From Heyndrickxia sporothermodurans (GTDB lineage Bacteria; Bacillota; Bacilli; Bacillales; Bacillaceae_C), in NCBI GenBank assembly GCA_016756695.1, contig CP066701.1:3802001-3866000 (forward strand): 64,000 nucleotides of DNA, read 5' to 3'. The notes beneath the pieces are model-generated. The model saw nothing but the letters and a program-made list of their open reading frames with translations. It was not told the origin of the DNA and ran no database searches. How positions within the stretch are numbered: the stretch's first letter is position 1; the number at the start of each line of letters is the position of its first letter. Made by a program: the position numbers and the translations under genes. This document shows, one piece after another, positions 55,934-63,867 of the stretch.

Positions 55934-57085
55934 CTACATGGTTATTTCCTGAAAATTAATCGTAACTCCTAATCTTTGTAATTCTTCCATAAATGGTTCA
56001 AAACGATTTCCGACAATAACATTTTCAATAGGTACGACACCAACTTCCTTCACTTTTCCAGAAGCAATCCAATGTGCTAATAACATTGCAGGTAGTGCCG
56101 TTGTTTTGGCCATCGAAGTAATATTTCGGTCGTAGTCATAAAAATCAACCATCTCCCATAAATACTTCATCTGTTTTTCTGCTTTTTTACCGGTTACCTC
56201 TACACGTAATACGGTAATATCTTCATTCGATTTTCCTTTTAGCTTTGGAGTCAGCACCTTTTCGGTGAATAATCTAGGAGAAATCTGGTGGCCTTGAATA
56301 TCAATTGGAGTTTCGTCAAAGAAGCCTAGTTCAGCTAATGTCGCCATTTTATCCCAGTGACCAGCATAACGAACAGTTTTTTCATATAATCTATTAACCT
56401 TGTTTTTTAGTGTATAGGCTGTACTATGAGCATCAGTAATTACTGCCTCACATTCTCCCACTGGATCAGGGAAGGTTATCTTTTCTAATCCGGATAGAGG
56501 TGGTAATTCGACTAGTTTTCCATATTCAGCAGCTGTTGCCGGTCTAGTGTAAAGTCCCATAACACTTTCAAGGCGAAAAACAACTTGATACCATAAAGGT
56601 GGTAATGGATGTCTTGGAATGCCTCCACAAATCATTACTGCTTCATCTGCTTCATCAAGCATTTGGATTCCTTGGGCAGCAAGAAAATTTGTGATACCTG
56701 GAGCTACACCACAACCGGGCATAATAATCACCCCTGCCTCTCTTGCTTGTTGATCAAGCTGCATCTTCTCATCAATCTTTGAACCTACCAGATCGACTAT
56801 ATGACATTTAGCTCTAATTGCAGCGTGAATCACAGGCAAGCTTAATGAATGTGGTAAACATGCTACTGCAATATCAGCATCTTTAAGGACTTGATAAATT
56901 TCCTCGTCAGAATTTAGTGAAGTTGTTAAACCGGTCACTTTAGAATGTTGTGCTTTTTTCAGGCATTTATCGATACTATCTTGACTGACATCGACTGCAG
57001 TGATTTGATCAATACTCGAATACTTAACAAGTTCACTAACTACAGTGGTTCCAATCATCCCAGTTCCTAACACTTTTACTTGCAT
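55934..57085 (-). CDS. Saccharopine dehydrogenase-family oxidoreductase (lysine 6-dehydrogenase-like)
   Basis: 383 residues: an N-terminal Rossmann domain (KVLGTGMIGTTVVSEL, GxGxxG) and the saccharopine-dehydrogenase C-terminal catalytic domain (MPGCGVAPGITNFLA, ICGGIPRHPLPPLWYQ, KTVRYAGHWDKMATL). It resembles L-lysine 6-dehydrogenases, which oxidatively deaminate lysine. The gene sits between the binding protein and permease genes of an amino-acid importer, suggesting the imported amino acid is its substrate. ATG at 57083-57085 follows AAGGAG by 8 nt. Confidence 0.87.
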   Translation of the reverse strand: MQVKVLGTGMIGTTVVSELVKYSSIDQITAVDVSQDSIDKCLKKAQHSKVTGLTTSLNSDEEIYQVLKDADIAVACLPHSLSLPVIHAAIRAKCHIVDLVGSKIDEKMQLDQQAREAGVIIMPGCGVAPGITNFLAAQGIQMLDEADEAVMICGGIPRHPLPPLWYQVVFRLESVMGLYTRPATAAEYGKLVELPPLSGLEKITFPDPVGECEAVITDAHSTAYTLKNKVNRLYEKTVRYAGHWDKMATLAELGFFDETPIDIQGHQISPRLFTEKVLTPKLKGKSNEDITVLRVEVTGKKAEKQMKYLWEMVDFYDYDRNITSMAKTTALPAMLLAHWIASGKVKEVGVVPIENVIVGNRFEPFMEELQRLGVTINFQEITM

Positions 57086-57116
57086 ATAAACCACTCCTTA
57101 ATTGATGTAAATAAAA

Positions 57117-57917
57117 TTACTTTACTAAAGGCTCAGTTCCAAACCATTTTTTATAGATTTCATTATACTTACCGTCTTCTTTCATCTCTTGTAATATTTG
57201 ATTGACTTTTTTAACGAAATCTTCATTTCCTTTTTTTACAGCCATGCCAATTTCGTCTTTATTTAAAATGTCACTTGTAATTTGAATTGGAAGGTTCTTT
57301 TCTTTGATGTTGTAGCTCATTAACAATTGGTCATTAATAATCACATCAAGTCTTTTATTAATTAAATCTTGTACGTAGTCGTTCATTGCTTTGTAAAGCT
57401 TAACATTTGCTCCATCAACACTTTTTGCAACTTCTTCAAATGTTGTTCCACCGCCGACCCCAACATCCTTACCTTTAATATCATTCAAAACCTTAATGTT
57501 ATCTGTATCTTTTCTTGTAACTAACACAGAACCTGTCACTACGTACGGATCGGTAAAATCCACGCTTTTCTTTCTCTCATCTGTCACTGTCATTTGACCG
57601 ATAATAATATCAAATTTATCCGATTTTAACCCTCCAATAAGACTTTCCCACTTTGTCGCAACAAACTCCGTCTTTACTCCCAACCGTTTTGCCATTTCAT
57701 TTGATATGTCTACATCAAATCCCTCATATTCTTTTTTATCATTCAAAAAGTTAAAAGGTGGGTAAGTCCCTTCAAAACCAACTTTTAGAACTTTCGCATC
57801 TTCCACCCGATCAAGTACACCTTTTTTGCTGCTGCCCCCTGTTTCTTTGCTTCCACACCCTGACGCAATTCCCAAAAAAACCAACAATGCGAGCATTAAC
57901 AACCAATATTTCCTCAT
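57117..57917 (-). CDS. Amino-acid ABC transporter substrate-binding lipoprotein
   Basis: 266 residues with a lipobox (LGIASGC near residue 21) and the SBP_bac_3 fold: LKVGFEGTYPPFNFLND, VDISNEMAKRLGV, KFDIIIGQMTVTDERKKSVDFTDPY, VGVGGGTTFEE. First gene of the importer operon, divergent from the GntR regulator. Ligand probably a basic or polar amino acid, by context lysine or a relative. Confidence 0.93.
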   Translation of the reverse strand: MRKYWLLMLALLVFLGIASGCGSKETGGSSKKGVLDRVEDAKVLKVGFEGTYPPFNFLNDKKEYEGFDVDISNEMAKRLGVKTEFVATKWESLIGGLKSDKFDIIIGQMTVTDERKKSVDFTDPYVVTGSVLVTRKDTDNIKVLNDIKGKDVGVGGGTTFEEVAKSVDGANVKLYKAMNDYVQDLINKRLDVIINDQLLMSYNIKEKNLPIQITSDILNKDEIGMAVKKGNEDFVKKVNQILQEMKEDGKYNEIYKKWFGTEPLVK

Positions 57918-57975
57918 ACTCCATCCCCCTCATAATTTTTGTTTTTTGATAAAGCTTACACATTTTTGTATATTG

Positions 57976-58004
57976 TTGCTCAAAATTGTAGTACAATTTA
58001 TATG
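57976..58004 (+). promoter_or_regulatory. gntR promoter overlapped by a GntR/FCD operator
   Basis: AAATTGTAGTACAATTT (57983-57999) is an 8-1-8 perfect palindrome of the type bound by FadR/FCD GntR proteins. It fills the spacer between TTGCTC (57976-57981) and TATATG (57999-58004), a plausible 17-bp-spaced promoter for the regulator, and lies about 70 bp from the divergent importer start. Confidence 0.75.
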
Positions 58005-58106
58005 TAGTTTAAAACTAAAAGATTCATTTTGTCAATATATTTTGAATATTTAGTCCGAATGAAACAATCATATCTATTGAAAAGTAATGGAAAGGTGGGG
58101 ATAACA

Positions 58107-58781
58107 ATGAAAAAAACATCCATGGAAAACGTGGTATATCAACATTTAAGAAATGCCATTTTATCTAGGAAATTGGCACCTGGTAAACAATTAAAAGAAA
58201 CGACCATATCCGAGGCATTACAAGTTAGCCGCACTCCAATTCGTAATGCCATTCAAAAATTATCACTTGAAGGTCTCGTCGATCTGATACCTAACAAAGG
58301 TGCATTCGTAACAAATCCAACAAGAGATGAAATTATACAAGCATATCAATTAAGGGATAAATTAGAATATATGGCGGTATGTACAGCCATCGATTATATG
58401 GATGAAAATGATTATGAAGAAATCAGTCGTTTAATTGAGGAAGAACATAAGGTGTTAGTAGAAAAGAATGTAGAAGAATATGTAACTGCAAACAAACAAT
58501 TTCATTTATTAATAACGAGAAAATGCCAAAACAAATTTTTAAATAGTTTTATTGAGACACTTATTAACCAAACTAGCATTTATTTAATCCTATATGACGA
58601 TTTTTTCGAAAATCCTTTGCAGAAACCTTATAGTCCAAAGGAGCACAAACGAATACTTGAATTAATTAAAAACAATAAAAAAGATGAGCTTAAAATTGAG
58701 TTAAGCAAACATTTCGAACATGCATTGGAAAGTGTAGATAATCAGTATAGGGGATATAAAGAGTTGGATGAGATTTTTTAA
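58107..58781 (+). CDS. GntR-family regulator, FadR/FCD subfamily
   Basis: 224 residues from the ATG at 58107 (AAAGGTGGGG upstream). N-terminal winged helix (YQHLRNAILSRKLAPGKQLK, ISEALQVSRTPIRNAIQKL, DLIPNKGAFVT) and an all-helical FCD ligand domain with metal-binding residues. It is divergent from the lysine-type importer and probably represses it and itself through the palindrome between them. Confidence 0.93.
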   Translation: MKKTSMENVVYQHLRNAILSRKLAPGKQLKETTISEALQVSRTPIRNAIQKLSLEGLVDLIPNKGAFVTNPTRDEIIQAYQLRDKLEYMAVCTAIDYMDENDYEEISRLIEEEHKVLVEKNVEEYVTANKQFHLLITRKCQNKFLNSFIETLINQTSIYLILYDDFFENPLQKPYSPKEHKRILELIKNNKKDELKIELSKHFEHALESVDNQYRGYKELDEIF

Positions 58782-58815
58782 ATCTATTAAAGGGTTAGGT
58801 AATATTTACTAACCC

Positions 58816-59292
58816 TTATTTAGACAAATCCACGTATCGGGCCTTCACTACTCTTTCTAAGCTTTCTGGCTCCAACTCAATTTGCACGCCAATATTTCCT
58901 CCGCTTACAATAATTGTATCTAGTGTTCGTGCTTTTGCATCAATAAAAGTAGGAAATAATTTTTTCATACCGATCGGGGAACAACCACCACGGACATATC
59001 CGGATACTTTGATAATATCCTTTACTGGAATCATTTCTATCTTCTTTTCCTCTGCAGCCTTTGCTGCTTTCTTTAGGTCAAGCTCAGCATCAACTGGTAT
59101 GATAAACACATAGTATGCCTTGCTTGAGCCTTGGGAGATTAGGGTTTTATATACGACTCCATCTTCTCTTCCAATTTTTTCAGCAACTGACACTCCATCA
59201 ATTTTCCCGTCATCAGTTGTGTAAGTCATCATTTTATATGTGATTTTTTCCTTATCTAGTATTCTCATCGCATTCGTCTTTCCTTTTTTCAT
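58816..59292 (-). CDS. ybaK: Cys-tRNA(Pro)/Cys-tRNA(Cys) deacylase YbaK
   Basis: 158 residues from the ATG at 59290-59292 (AGGAAGG upstream; the frame extends to a TTG at 59316). Sequence KTNAMRILDKEKITYKMMTY, KTLISQGSSKAYYVFIIPVD and VRGGCSPIGMKKLFPTFID is the classical YbaK pattern. It hydrolyses mischarged Cys-tRNA(Pro) in trans. It is distinct from the EbsC-like paralogue at 35.6 kb. Confidence 0.92.
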   Translation of the reverse strand: MKKGKTNAMRILDKEKITYKMMTYTTDDGKIDGVSVAEKIGREDGVVYKTLISQGSSKAYYVFIIPVDAELDLKKAAKAAEEKKIEMIPVKDIIKVSGYVRGGCSPIGMKKLFPTFIDAKARTLDTIIVSGGNIGVQIELEPESLERVVKARYVDLSK

Positions 59293-59436
59293 TTCTTCAG
59301 CCTTCCTAAGTTCCAAGTTGAATTAATTTTTTTGAATATCCCACAATACTACATTTTTAGTCTACCTTTAGGGTTTATTGGTTCAACGACTTTCTATACC
59401 GTATAAAAAACAGGGTCTTCACTTCGCTGTTTTAGA

Positions 59437-59739
59437 TCAAAGAATAACTAAAACAACTACGAGATATAAAATGATATACGCGAGATATAAATAAACTATA
59501 TGGAGATTTAAACGCTTACACATTATTCTTAGCATATCGGCTAGTTTATTGTTATTTATGAACCACTGTATAACAAGTGCAGCAAGAGCTAATCCTAAAA
59601 TAATTTGAAGTGCGAGATTATCGGTTAAACATTCAAATAAAGGAAGCAGTTTTAATGCAATCGTGAATGCAACAAAGGATAAAAAAGACTCAAACGCTTT
59701 ATTAGGTTGTACTTGCCTTTCTTCTTGTAATGGATTCAC
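59437..59739 (-). CDS. Small membrane protein of unknown function
   Basis: 100 residues with three hydrophobic helices (about 20-36, 44-62, 80-100) and a short charged N-terminus. GTG start after GAGGAGGG. No family recognised. Confidence 0.6.
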   Translation of the reverse strand: MNPLQEERQVQPNKAFESFLSFVAFTIALKLLPLFECLTDNLALQIILGLALAALVIQWFINNNKLADMLRIMCKRLNLHIVYLYLAYIILYLVVVLVIL

Positions 59740-59936
59740 TGTCCTTTTCCCTCCTCTTTATATATTAATTTTCTTATTATTTTCTCCACTGTAGATTCCC
59801 AGTACTGAATTGATGTAGGTCCAGTATAGTCTTTATTTTTATAATGGACTGACATATTGTAATAAAAACGTTTCTTTTCAGCGTAACTATAAGAATTTGA
59901 AACCCAAGATCATGCATAGGAAGGTTTAAAATAGAA
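59740..59936. other. Intergenic, AT-rich, no gene seen
   Basis: Holds the promoter side of the small membrane protein gene and precedes the HU-like fragment. Nothing else recognised. Confidence 0.5.
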
Positions 59937-60056
59937 TTGGTAAAATCTATTTCTACCCAAGCTGAACTATCACAGAAAGATGCCGCAAAAGTGGTTGACT
60001 TCTTTTTAGAACTAATTACGCTAAACTATATATTAATTTGCCAAAATCTTATCTAA
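59937..60056 (+). pseudogene. Fragment of an HU-type DNA-binding protein gene
   Basis: The frame LVKSISTQAELSQKDAAKVV then DFFLELIT matches the N-terminal helical part of HU (normally K-x-x-L-x-x-x-VA-x-x-x-x-LS-K-K-D-A). After that it diverges into NYILICQNLI and stops inside the Gfo/Idh 3' end. The beta-arm half is missing. A weak AGGAAGG lies upstream. Confidence 0.6.
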
Positions 60057-60980
60057 TATAACTTGGTTTTCATATCCATCTTGAATTGTTGGTAAATCTC
60101 TATCTAATTTGTCAAAAATAATATATTCATATACTTTTTCCAAAAACGGATAAAAAGCAGGATAATAAGCCTTCGCTTCTAAAGTAAGATGAACAGGAAT
60201 ATTCTCTTGTTGAAGAATATGGATTTTTTTTAATGGTTTACTTCCTTTTCCATATTTAAGAGTATTATCATTCATCAGCACAATCGTTCCCGCACTACCA
60301 AATATCCTTAATTGGGATCCGAATCCATGGTTTACCCCTGAAAGCAGTTGAAGGGAAAAAGTAGAATTATTCTTCATCTTTCCATGAATGAAAAAAGCAT
60401 CATCTGCATCCCGAAACTCACCTGCTCCTTCTGGAACATGTGTGTGTACAAAGCCATTAATTTTTTCTATTTCATCACCTACTATCCATCTCATACAATC
60501 GATCATATGTGATCCAATTGCACCTAACATTCCACCAAATTGTTGTTTTTGCGCCATCCATCCTCTACTTGTTAAGTGAAGATGCTCATATTGTGCACTC
60601 GAAATATGATAATCAAAATGAATAAGATCCCCAATATTGTTTTGAAATAATTTTTTCATTTTTTGCCTGATAGGAAGAAATCTCCATTTAAAATCTATCA
60701 TTACTTTGGCGGAATAGTGTGTCGTTAGTTCTATTAATTCTCTCGATTCATGGCGATTCATTGTAAATGGCTTTTCGCAAACAATATTAATTCCTTTTTT
60801 TAGTGCTGTTTTAACCATATTATAGTGAAACGGAGGCAATGAACTTACAAATAATAGATCGAGTTCTTCATAATCTATCATTTTGTTCCAGTTTCGATAA
60901 TGTTTAGGAATAGTTGATTCACTAAATATTCCATCTGGGATTTGATGACGATTCATCGTGCAAACTGCAGTTAATTTCAT
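60033..60980 (-). pseudogene. Gfo/Idh/MocA oxidoreductase, main part lacking its first 23 codons
   Basis: 315 residues beginning MKLTAVCTMNRHQIPDG. It contains the family's LFVSSLPPFHY, GINIVCEKPFTM (EKP motif), and GGMLGAIGSHMIDCMRWIVG, but no N-terminal GxGxxG nucleotide motif and no ribosome site. That missing 5' end lies at 61941-62012 on the same strand: MRVGIIGGGFGLNVQAPIIQ, THPM. Joining the two ATG codons restores one continuous frame, so a 960-bp segment (60981-61940) has split the gene. Probably inactive for NAD(P) binding. Confidence 0.9.
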
Positions 60981-61108
60981 TAGATTACTTTTTTAGATAT
61001 CTATGAATATCAGCCTATAATAATGTAATATTTTACAATATTATATAGACATTAGCACGATGCTAGTATACTGTATAAATGTTAAATTTTATATCAGGAG
61101 GAAATATT

Positions 61109-61702
61109 GTGAACAAACTAAGCTTTAAATTAACTTCAGGTGTTATTAGTGGTATGTTGTTATTTGGTGCTGTTTCTATACCAATACATAATGTTTATGC
61201 TAGTGAGATTGAACATTCAAATGAACAAAATGAAATTCTTTTTAATGAAGAAGAAATTCAATCAATGGAAAACTTTTTTATGAATTACAATAAAAAAGAA
61301 TTCTATGAAGCTTTAGAAATTGCGGTTAAAGAAACAAAGGCTGAATTTTTAGATCCTAGCGTAGCACAACAATTGCTAAATGTTAGTGAGTCGCAGTCAG
61401 GAACAATACAAACATTCGGTAAAGTTACCTACACAGCTAAAGCTGGTGCAAAGGCAATCAAGGCAGTAATGAAAAAAGTAGGTAAAAAGGCTTGGGATAA
61501 AATGATAAAGAAAATTGAATCACTGACTGCAACACAGTTAGTTATTTTTCATTGGGGATCAATTAATAAAGCTTTAAATTTTTTAGCAGATTCTGGTGGT
61601 AAAATAGAAGAAGCTTTAACAAAATTTCTTGTTAAGAAAGGTGGATTTAATAAAACAGTAGCCAAATATATTTCAAAAGCCTTTGTTTTAATAGTTTTTT
61701 AA
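61109..61702 (+). CDS. Putative secreted cationic peptide toxin/bacteriocin precursor
   Basis: 197 residues from a GTG at 61109 with AGGAGG seven nt upstream. Signal peptide (ISGMLLFGAVSIPIHNVYAS, cleavage after YAS), an acidic region (about 32-90), then from about 110 a cationic amphipathic stretch YTAKAGAKAIKAVMKKVGKK and helical C-terminus ending hydrophobically (FVLIVF). The layout (signal, acidic leader, Lys-rich amphipathic C-terminal part, followed by a two-helix membrane protein) fits a secreted toxin or circular/leaderless-type bacteriocin with an immunity gene. No exact family recognised. Confidence 0.55.
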   Translation: MNKLSFKLTSGVISGMLLFGAVSIPIHNVYASEIEHSNEQNEILFNEEEIQSMENFFMNYNKKEFYEALEIAVKETKAEFLDPSVAQQLLNVSESQSGTIQTFGKVTYTAKAGAKAIKAVMKKVGKKAWDKMIKKIESLTATQLVIFHWGSINKALNFLADSGGKIEEALTKFLVKKGGFNKTVAKYISKAFVLIVF

Positions 61703-61726
61703 AAAAATAATTAGAAGTGGGATGTT

Positions 61727-61903
61727 ATGAGTAAAAAATATCAAATTTATCTAGCCATTTTATTGTTTTTATCAATTGCTGGGTTTGTCGCTAATATGAT
61801 AATAGAAAATAGACCACTATGGATTAGAGGGTATAATTTAGCTGTAGTACTTCTCTGGGGAATATTTATCTTTAGCAGATGGAAAAACAATAATTATAAT
61901 TAA
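61727..61903 (+). CDS. Small two-helix membrane protein, putative immunity protein
   Basis: 58 residues: MSKKYQIYLAILLFLSIAGF..., a first helix at about 7-25, charged loop IIENRPLWIRGY, second helix at about 38-50, and a basic tail RWKNNNYN. It starts 24 bp after the toxin-like gene, with a GTGGGATG-type weak ribosome site. Size and topology fit self-protection proteins in bacteriocin operons; inference from context only. Confidence 0.6.
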   Translation: MSKKYQIYLAILLFLSIAGFVANMIIENRPLWIRGYNLAVVLLWGIFIFSRWKNNNYN

Positions 61904-61904
61904 C

Positions 61905-61936
61905 AGCCCCTCTCTTTATTGAGAAGGGCTTTTTGT
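61905..61936 (+). terminator. Terminator of the toxin-like cassette
   Basis: AGCCCCTCTC...GAGAAGGGCT stem with one mismatch, followed by TTTTTG, directly after the stop codon of the 58-residue gene. Confidence 0.88.
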
Positions 61937-61940
61937 GTGG

Positions 61941-62012
61941 CATAGGATGTGTTTGAATAATAGGAGCTTGAACATTTAATCCAAAACCACCTCCAATTAT
62001 TCCTACTCGCAT
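61941..62012 (-). pseudogene. 5' fragment of the interrupted Gfo/Idh gene
   Basis: 24 codons from ATG 62010-62012 with AGGAGGAG upstream: MRVGIIGGGFGLNVQAPIIQ, THPM. GIIGGGFG is the NAD(P)-binding glycine motif missing from the 60033-60980 part. After the insertion point the frame runs into the cassette's terminator. Confidence 0.9.
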
Positions 62013-62039
62013 CTCGGTTCTCCTCCTACTAAATTAAAA

Positions 62040-62060
62040 GCAGTAGATTTTGTCTACCGC
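62040..62060 (-). terminator. Hairpin after the DinB fragment
   Basis: Minus strand GCGGTAGA/TCTACTGC with a short loop, followed by TTTTAATTT. Would end the NUDIX transcript just upstream of the Gfo/Idh start. Confidence 0.65.
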
Positions 62061-62085
62061 CTTAAGATTGTGTTTATTTACGAAA

Positions 62086-62199
62086 TTACTTTTTTGTAAC
62101 AAGACCCCTGCCTGTGAGGTTCACAGAAACTGGTGTTTTCCCAACTTCCCTCGCCCAAGCAGATACTTGACCAATATGATATAAAACATCAGTATTTAA
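62086..62199 (-). pseudogene. 3' remnant of a DinB-like gene
   Basis: Minus frame reads DVLYHIGQVSAWAREVGKTP, then VSVNLTGRGLVTKK and a stop, matching the C-terminal helix and tail of DinB-family proteins (the YHIGQISAWAR-type motif with His). The upstream part is absent; the NUDIX stop lies directly before it. Confidence 0.65.
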
Positions 62200-62204
62200 A
62201 CAAT

Positions 62205-62822
62205 TTAATCAAAATATATCGGTTCATCAGAACGATTTGCTATTCTTATTGCCATCTCAATTTGTGATTTTGTATTTCTTGCTTCTGATAGTTCAGGTAG
62301 TTCATTTTCAGAAAAAAAGCTTACATCACTGGTTTCAATTCCTTCTAAAGACTTCCCGCCAATAATTTCACATTGGATGAAAATTTTATACACATGATAA
62401 AGTGAAGGTGGATGTGGATGACACTTTTTATCTTGGATTCCTAATAGCTTAACTGCCTTTACATCGTAGCCTGATTCTTCCTTTACTTCTTTAACAGCAA
62501 CTTCGCTTGGCGATAATCCAATGTCCGCCCATCCTCCCGGTAACGCCCATTTGTTATCTGTCTTTTCTTTCACCATTAGGATTTTCCTATCTTTAAAAAC
62601 AACAGCTCGAATATCTACCTTTGGTGTTTGGTATCCTGTCTCGTTTGCAAATAAATCTTTTATAAAGGTCGTATCCATATTTGTCTGATTAGATAGGATT
62701 TCTATACTAATCTTTCTTATTAATTCAAATCTCTCCTTGTCATAAATATCATTAGAATACGTTAACCCTGCTTGAGCAATCGCTTGTAACTGTTTCGCCC
62801 ATTCTAGCCATTTTGGTTCCAT
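62205..62822 (-). CDS. NUDIX hydrolase with N-terminal NUDIX_N2-type domain
   Basis: 205 residues: helical N-terminal extension (WLEWAKQLQAIAQAGLTYSN, about 1-60) common in ADP-ribose pyrophosphatase-like proteins, then the NUDIX box GGWADIGLSPSEVAVKEVKE ESGYD (G-x5-E-x7-REVxEE pattern). It hydrolyses a nucleoside-diphosphate-linked compound using Mg. I favour the ATG at 62820-62822, 6 nt after AGGTGA; another ATG two codons upstream overlaps that site. Confidence 0.92.
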   Translation of the reverse strand: MEPKWLEWAKQLQAIAQAGLTYSNDIYDKERFELIRKISIEILSNQTNMDTTFIKDLFANETGYQTPKVDIRAVVFKDRKILMVKEKTDNKWALPGGWADIGLSPSEVAVKEVKEESGYDVKAVKLLGIQDKKCHPHPPSLYHVYKIFIQCEIIGGKSLEGIETSDVSFFSENELPELSEARNTKSQIEMAIRIANRSDEPIYFD

Positions 62823-62860
62823 AATCATTCACCTTTTAATTTAATTTTTCTAAGTTAAAT

Positions 62861-63706
62861 TTATTTTGCTGTAAAAGCATAGACTGACAAAGGAATACTT
62901 TTATTTACTTTAATATGCTCTTCTAGCATGTTTTTTTCAGATTGAAGGAGTTCTTTAAACTTTATAGGTAGTTCACCGTTTTTTTGTAGTTCTTCGTCAA
63001 ATTCTGTTAAAACATTATGTATTTCCCATTGACCATCTTGTATATCTGGAGAAAAAATAGATGTCTCATTCGTGATTGTCCAACCAGCATGTTTCGCTAT
63101 TTTTATTATTTCATTTGGGGTGAATAATGTTCGTACATTTGATTCACTGTTGTCCTTAAACGACTCAAGTTGTGATTGAATAAGAATAGATAAAAAATGT
63201 GAATACTGTTCAATTTTGTGAATGTTTGTATCCCATTCTGCAAAACATAATTTTTTTCCCCATTTTTTAATTTTGCTCAGTATTTCAATTAATTCTTTTT
63301 TTGATTTAAAATACCACGAGCAATGTGATAATACGATACAATCAAAATATCCATTAGGAAAATCTATTTCTGGGGATAGTACATCCACATTAAAGTTCAT
63401 GTTAATCTGCTTGCCTAACTTTGAATCTATTAAATACTTTGCAGAATCACCTAATGATATCGGACTACCGTAAGATTCAGGACCAATGTCTATTCCTTGA
63501 ACTAGACCACTTTCTCCTACATAATAGGCAAGCACTGCTGTTGTATCACCTTGACCGCAGCCTATTTCAAGAATCTTATCCCCTTTTTCAATTTCCCAGA
63601 ACTCAACTAGTTTCATACGATGCTTTGTTTGTATCCTTTGAATATCCCGCATTTCTCTATCTGCAGGCATACAATCAACTATGGTCTCTAATACTTTTTT
63701 ATTCAT
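62861..63706 (-). CDS. Class I SAM-dependent methyltransferase
   Basis: 281 residues from ATG 63704-63706 (GGAGGG upstream). Motif I EIGCGQGDTTAVLA near residue 55, motif II GIDIGPESYG, and post-motif DCIVLSHCSWYF mark the Rossmann-like fold. The rest gives no acceptor clue. The NUDIX gene starts 38 bp downstream, so they may be one transcript. Confidence 0.88.
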   Translation of the reverse strand: MNKKVLETIVDCMPADREMRDIQRIQTKHRMKLVEFWEIEKGDKILEIGCGQGDTTAVLAYYVGESGLVQGIDIGPESYGSPISLGDSAKYLIDSKLGKQINMNFNVDVLSPEIDFPNGYFDCIVLSHCSWYFKSKKELIEILSKIKKWGKKLCFAEWDTNIHKIEQYSHFLSILIQSQLESFKDNSESNVRTLFTPNEIIKIAKHAGWTITNETSIFSPDIQDGQWEIHNVLTEFDEELQKNGELPIKFKELLQSEKNMLEEHIKVNKSIPLSVYAFTAK

Positions 63707-63822
63707 CAATACCCTCCAAATACAAAAAGATAAATTCAAACAATCCTTTGATATATAAAACTTCGATAATCTATAAAATAATCCTTCTTTTTAAGAATTT
63801 CTTATGCTAATAGTAAAATATG

Positions 63823-63860
63823 AAAAACCTTATTTCGTAGTTTACGAGAATAAGGTTTTT
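63823..63860. terminator. Bidirectional terminator
   Basis: AAAAACCTTATT...AATAAGGTTTTT, a 12-bp perfect stem with T runs on both strands; on the minus strand it follows the partial gene at the window edge. Confidence 0.88.
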
Positions 63861-63867
63861 CCAAAAT

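Larger units (their letters stand above)
60981..61940 (+). mobile_element. 960-bp inserted cassette with toxin-like and small membrane genes
   Basis: The segment separates codon 24 of the Gfo/Idh gene from the rest and is flanked by the 3-bp direct repeat CAT (60978-60980 and 61941-61943). It contains a promoter region, two tandem genes on the plus strand and a terminator. No transposase or clear terminal inverted repeats are visible, so the mechanism of arrival is unknown. Confidence 0.75.

Noticed and set aside
60033-60980. Intact short Gfo/Idh protein starting at 60980
   Set aside because: No ribosome site, lacks the nucleotide motif, and the missing 5' end is found 960 bp upstream in the same frame when joined.
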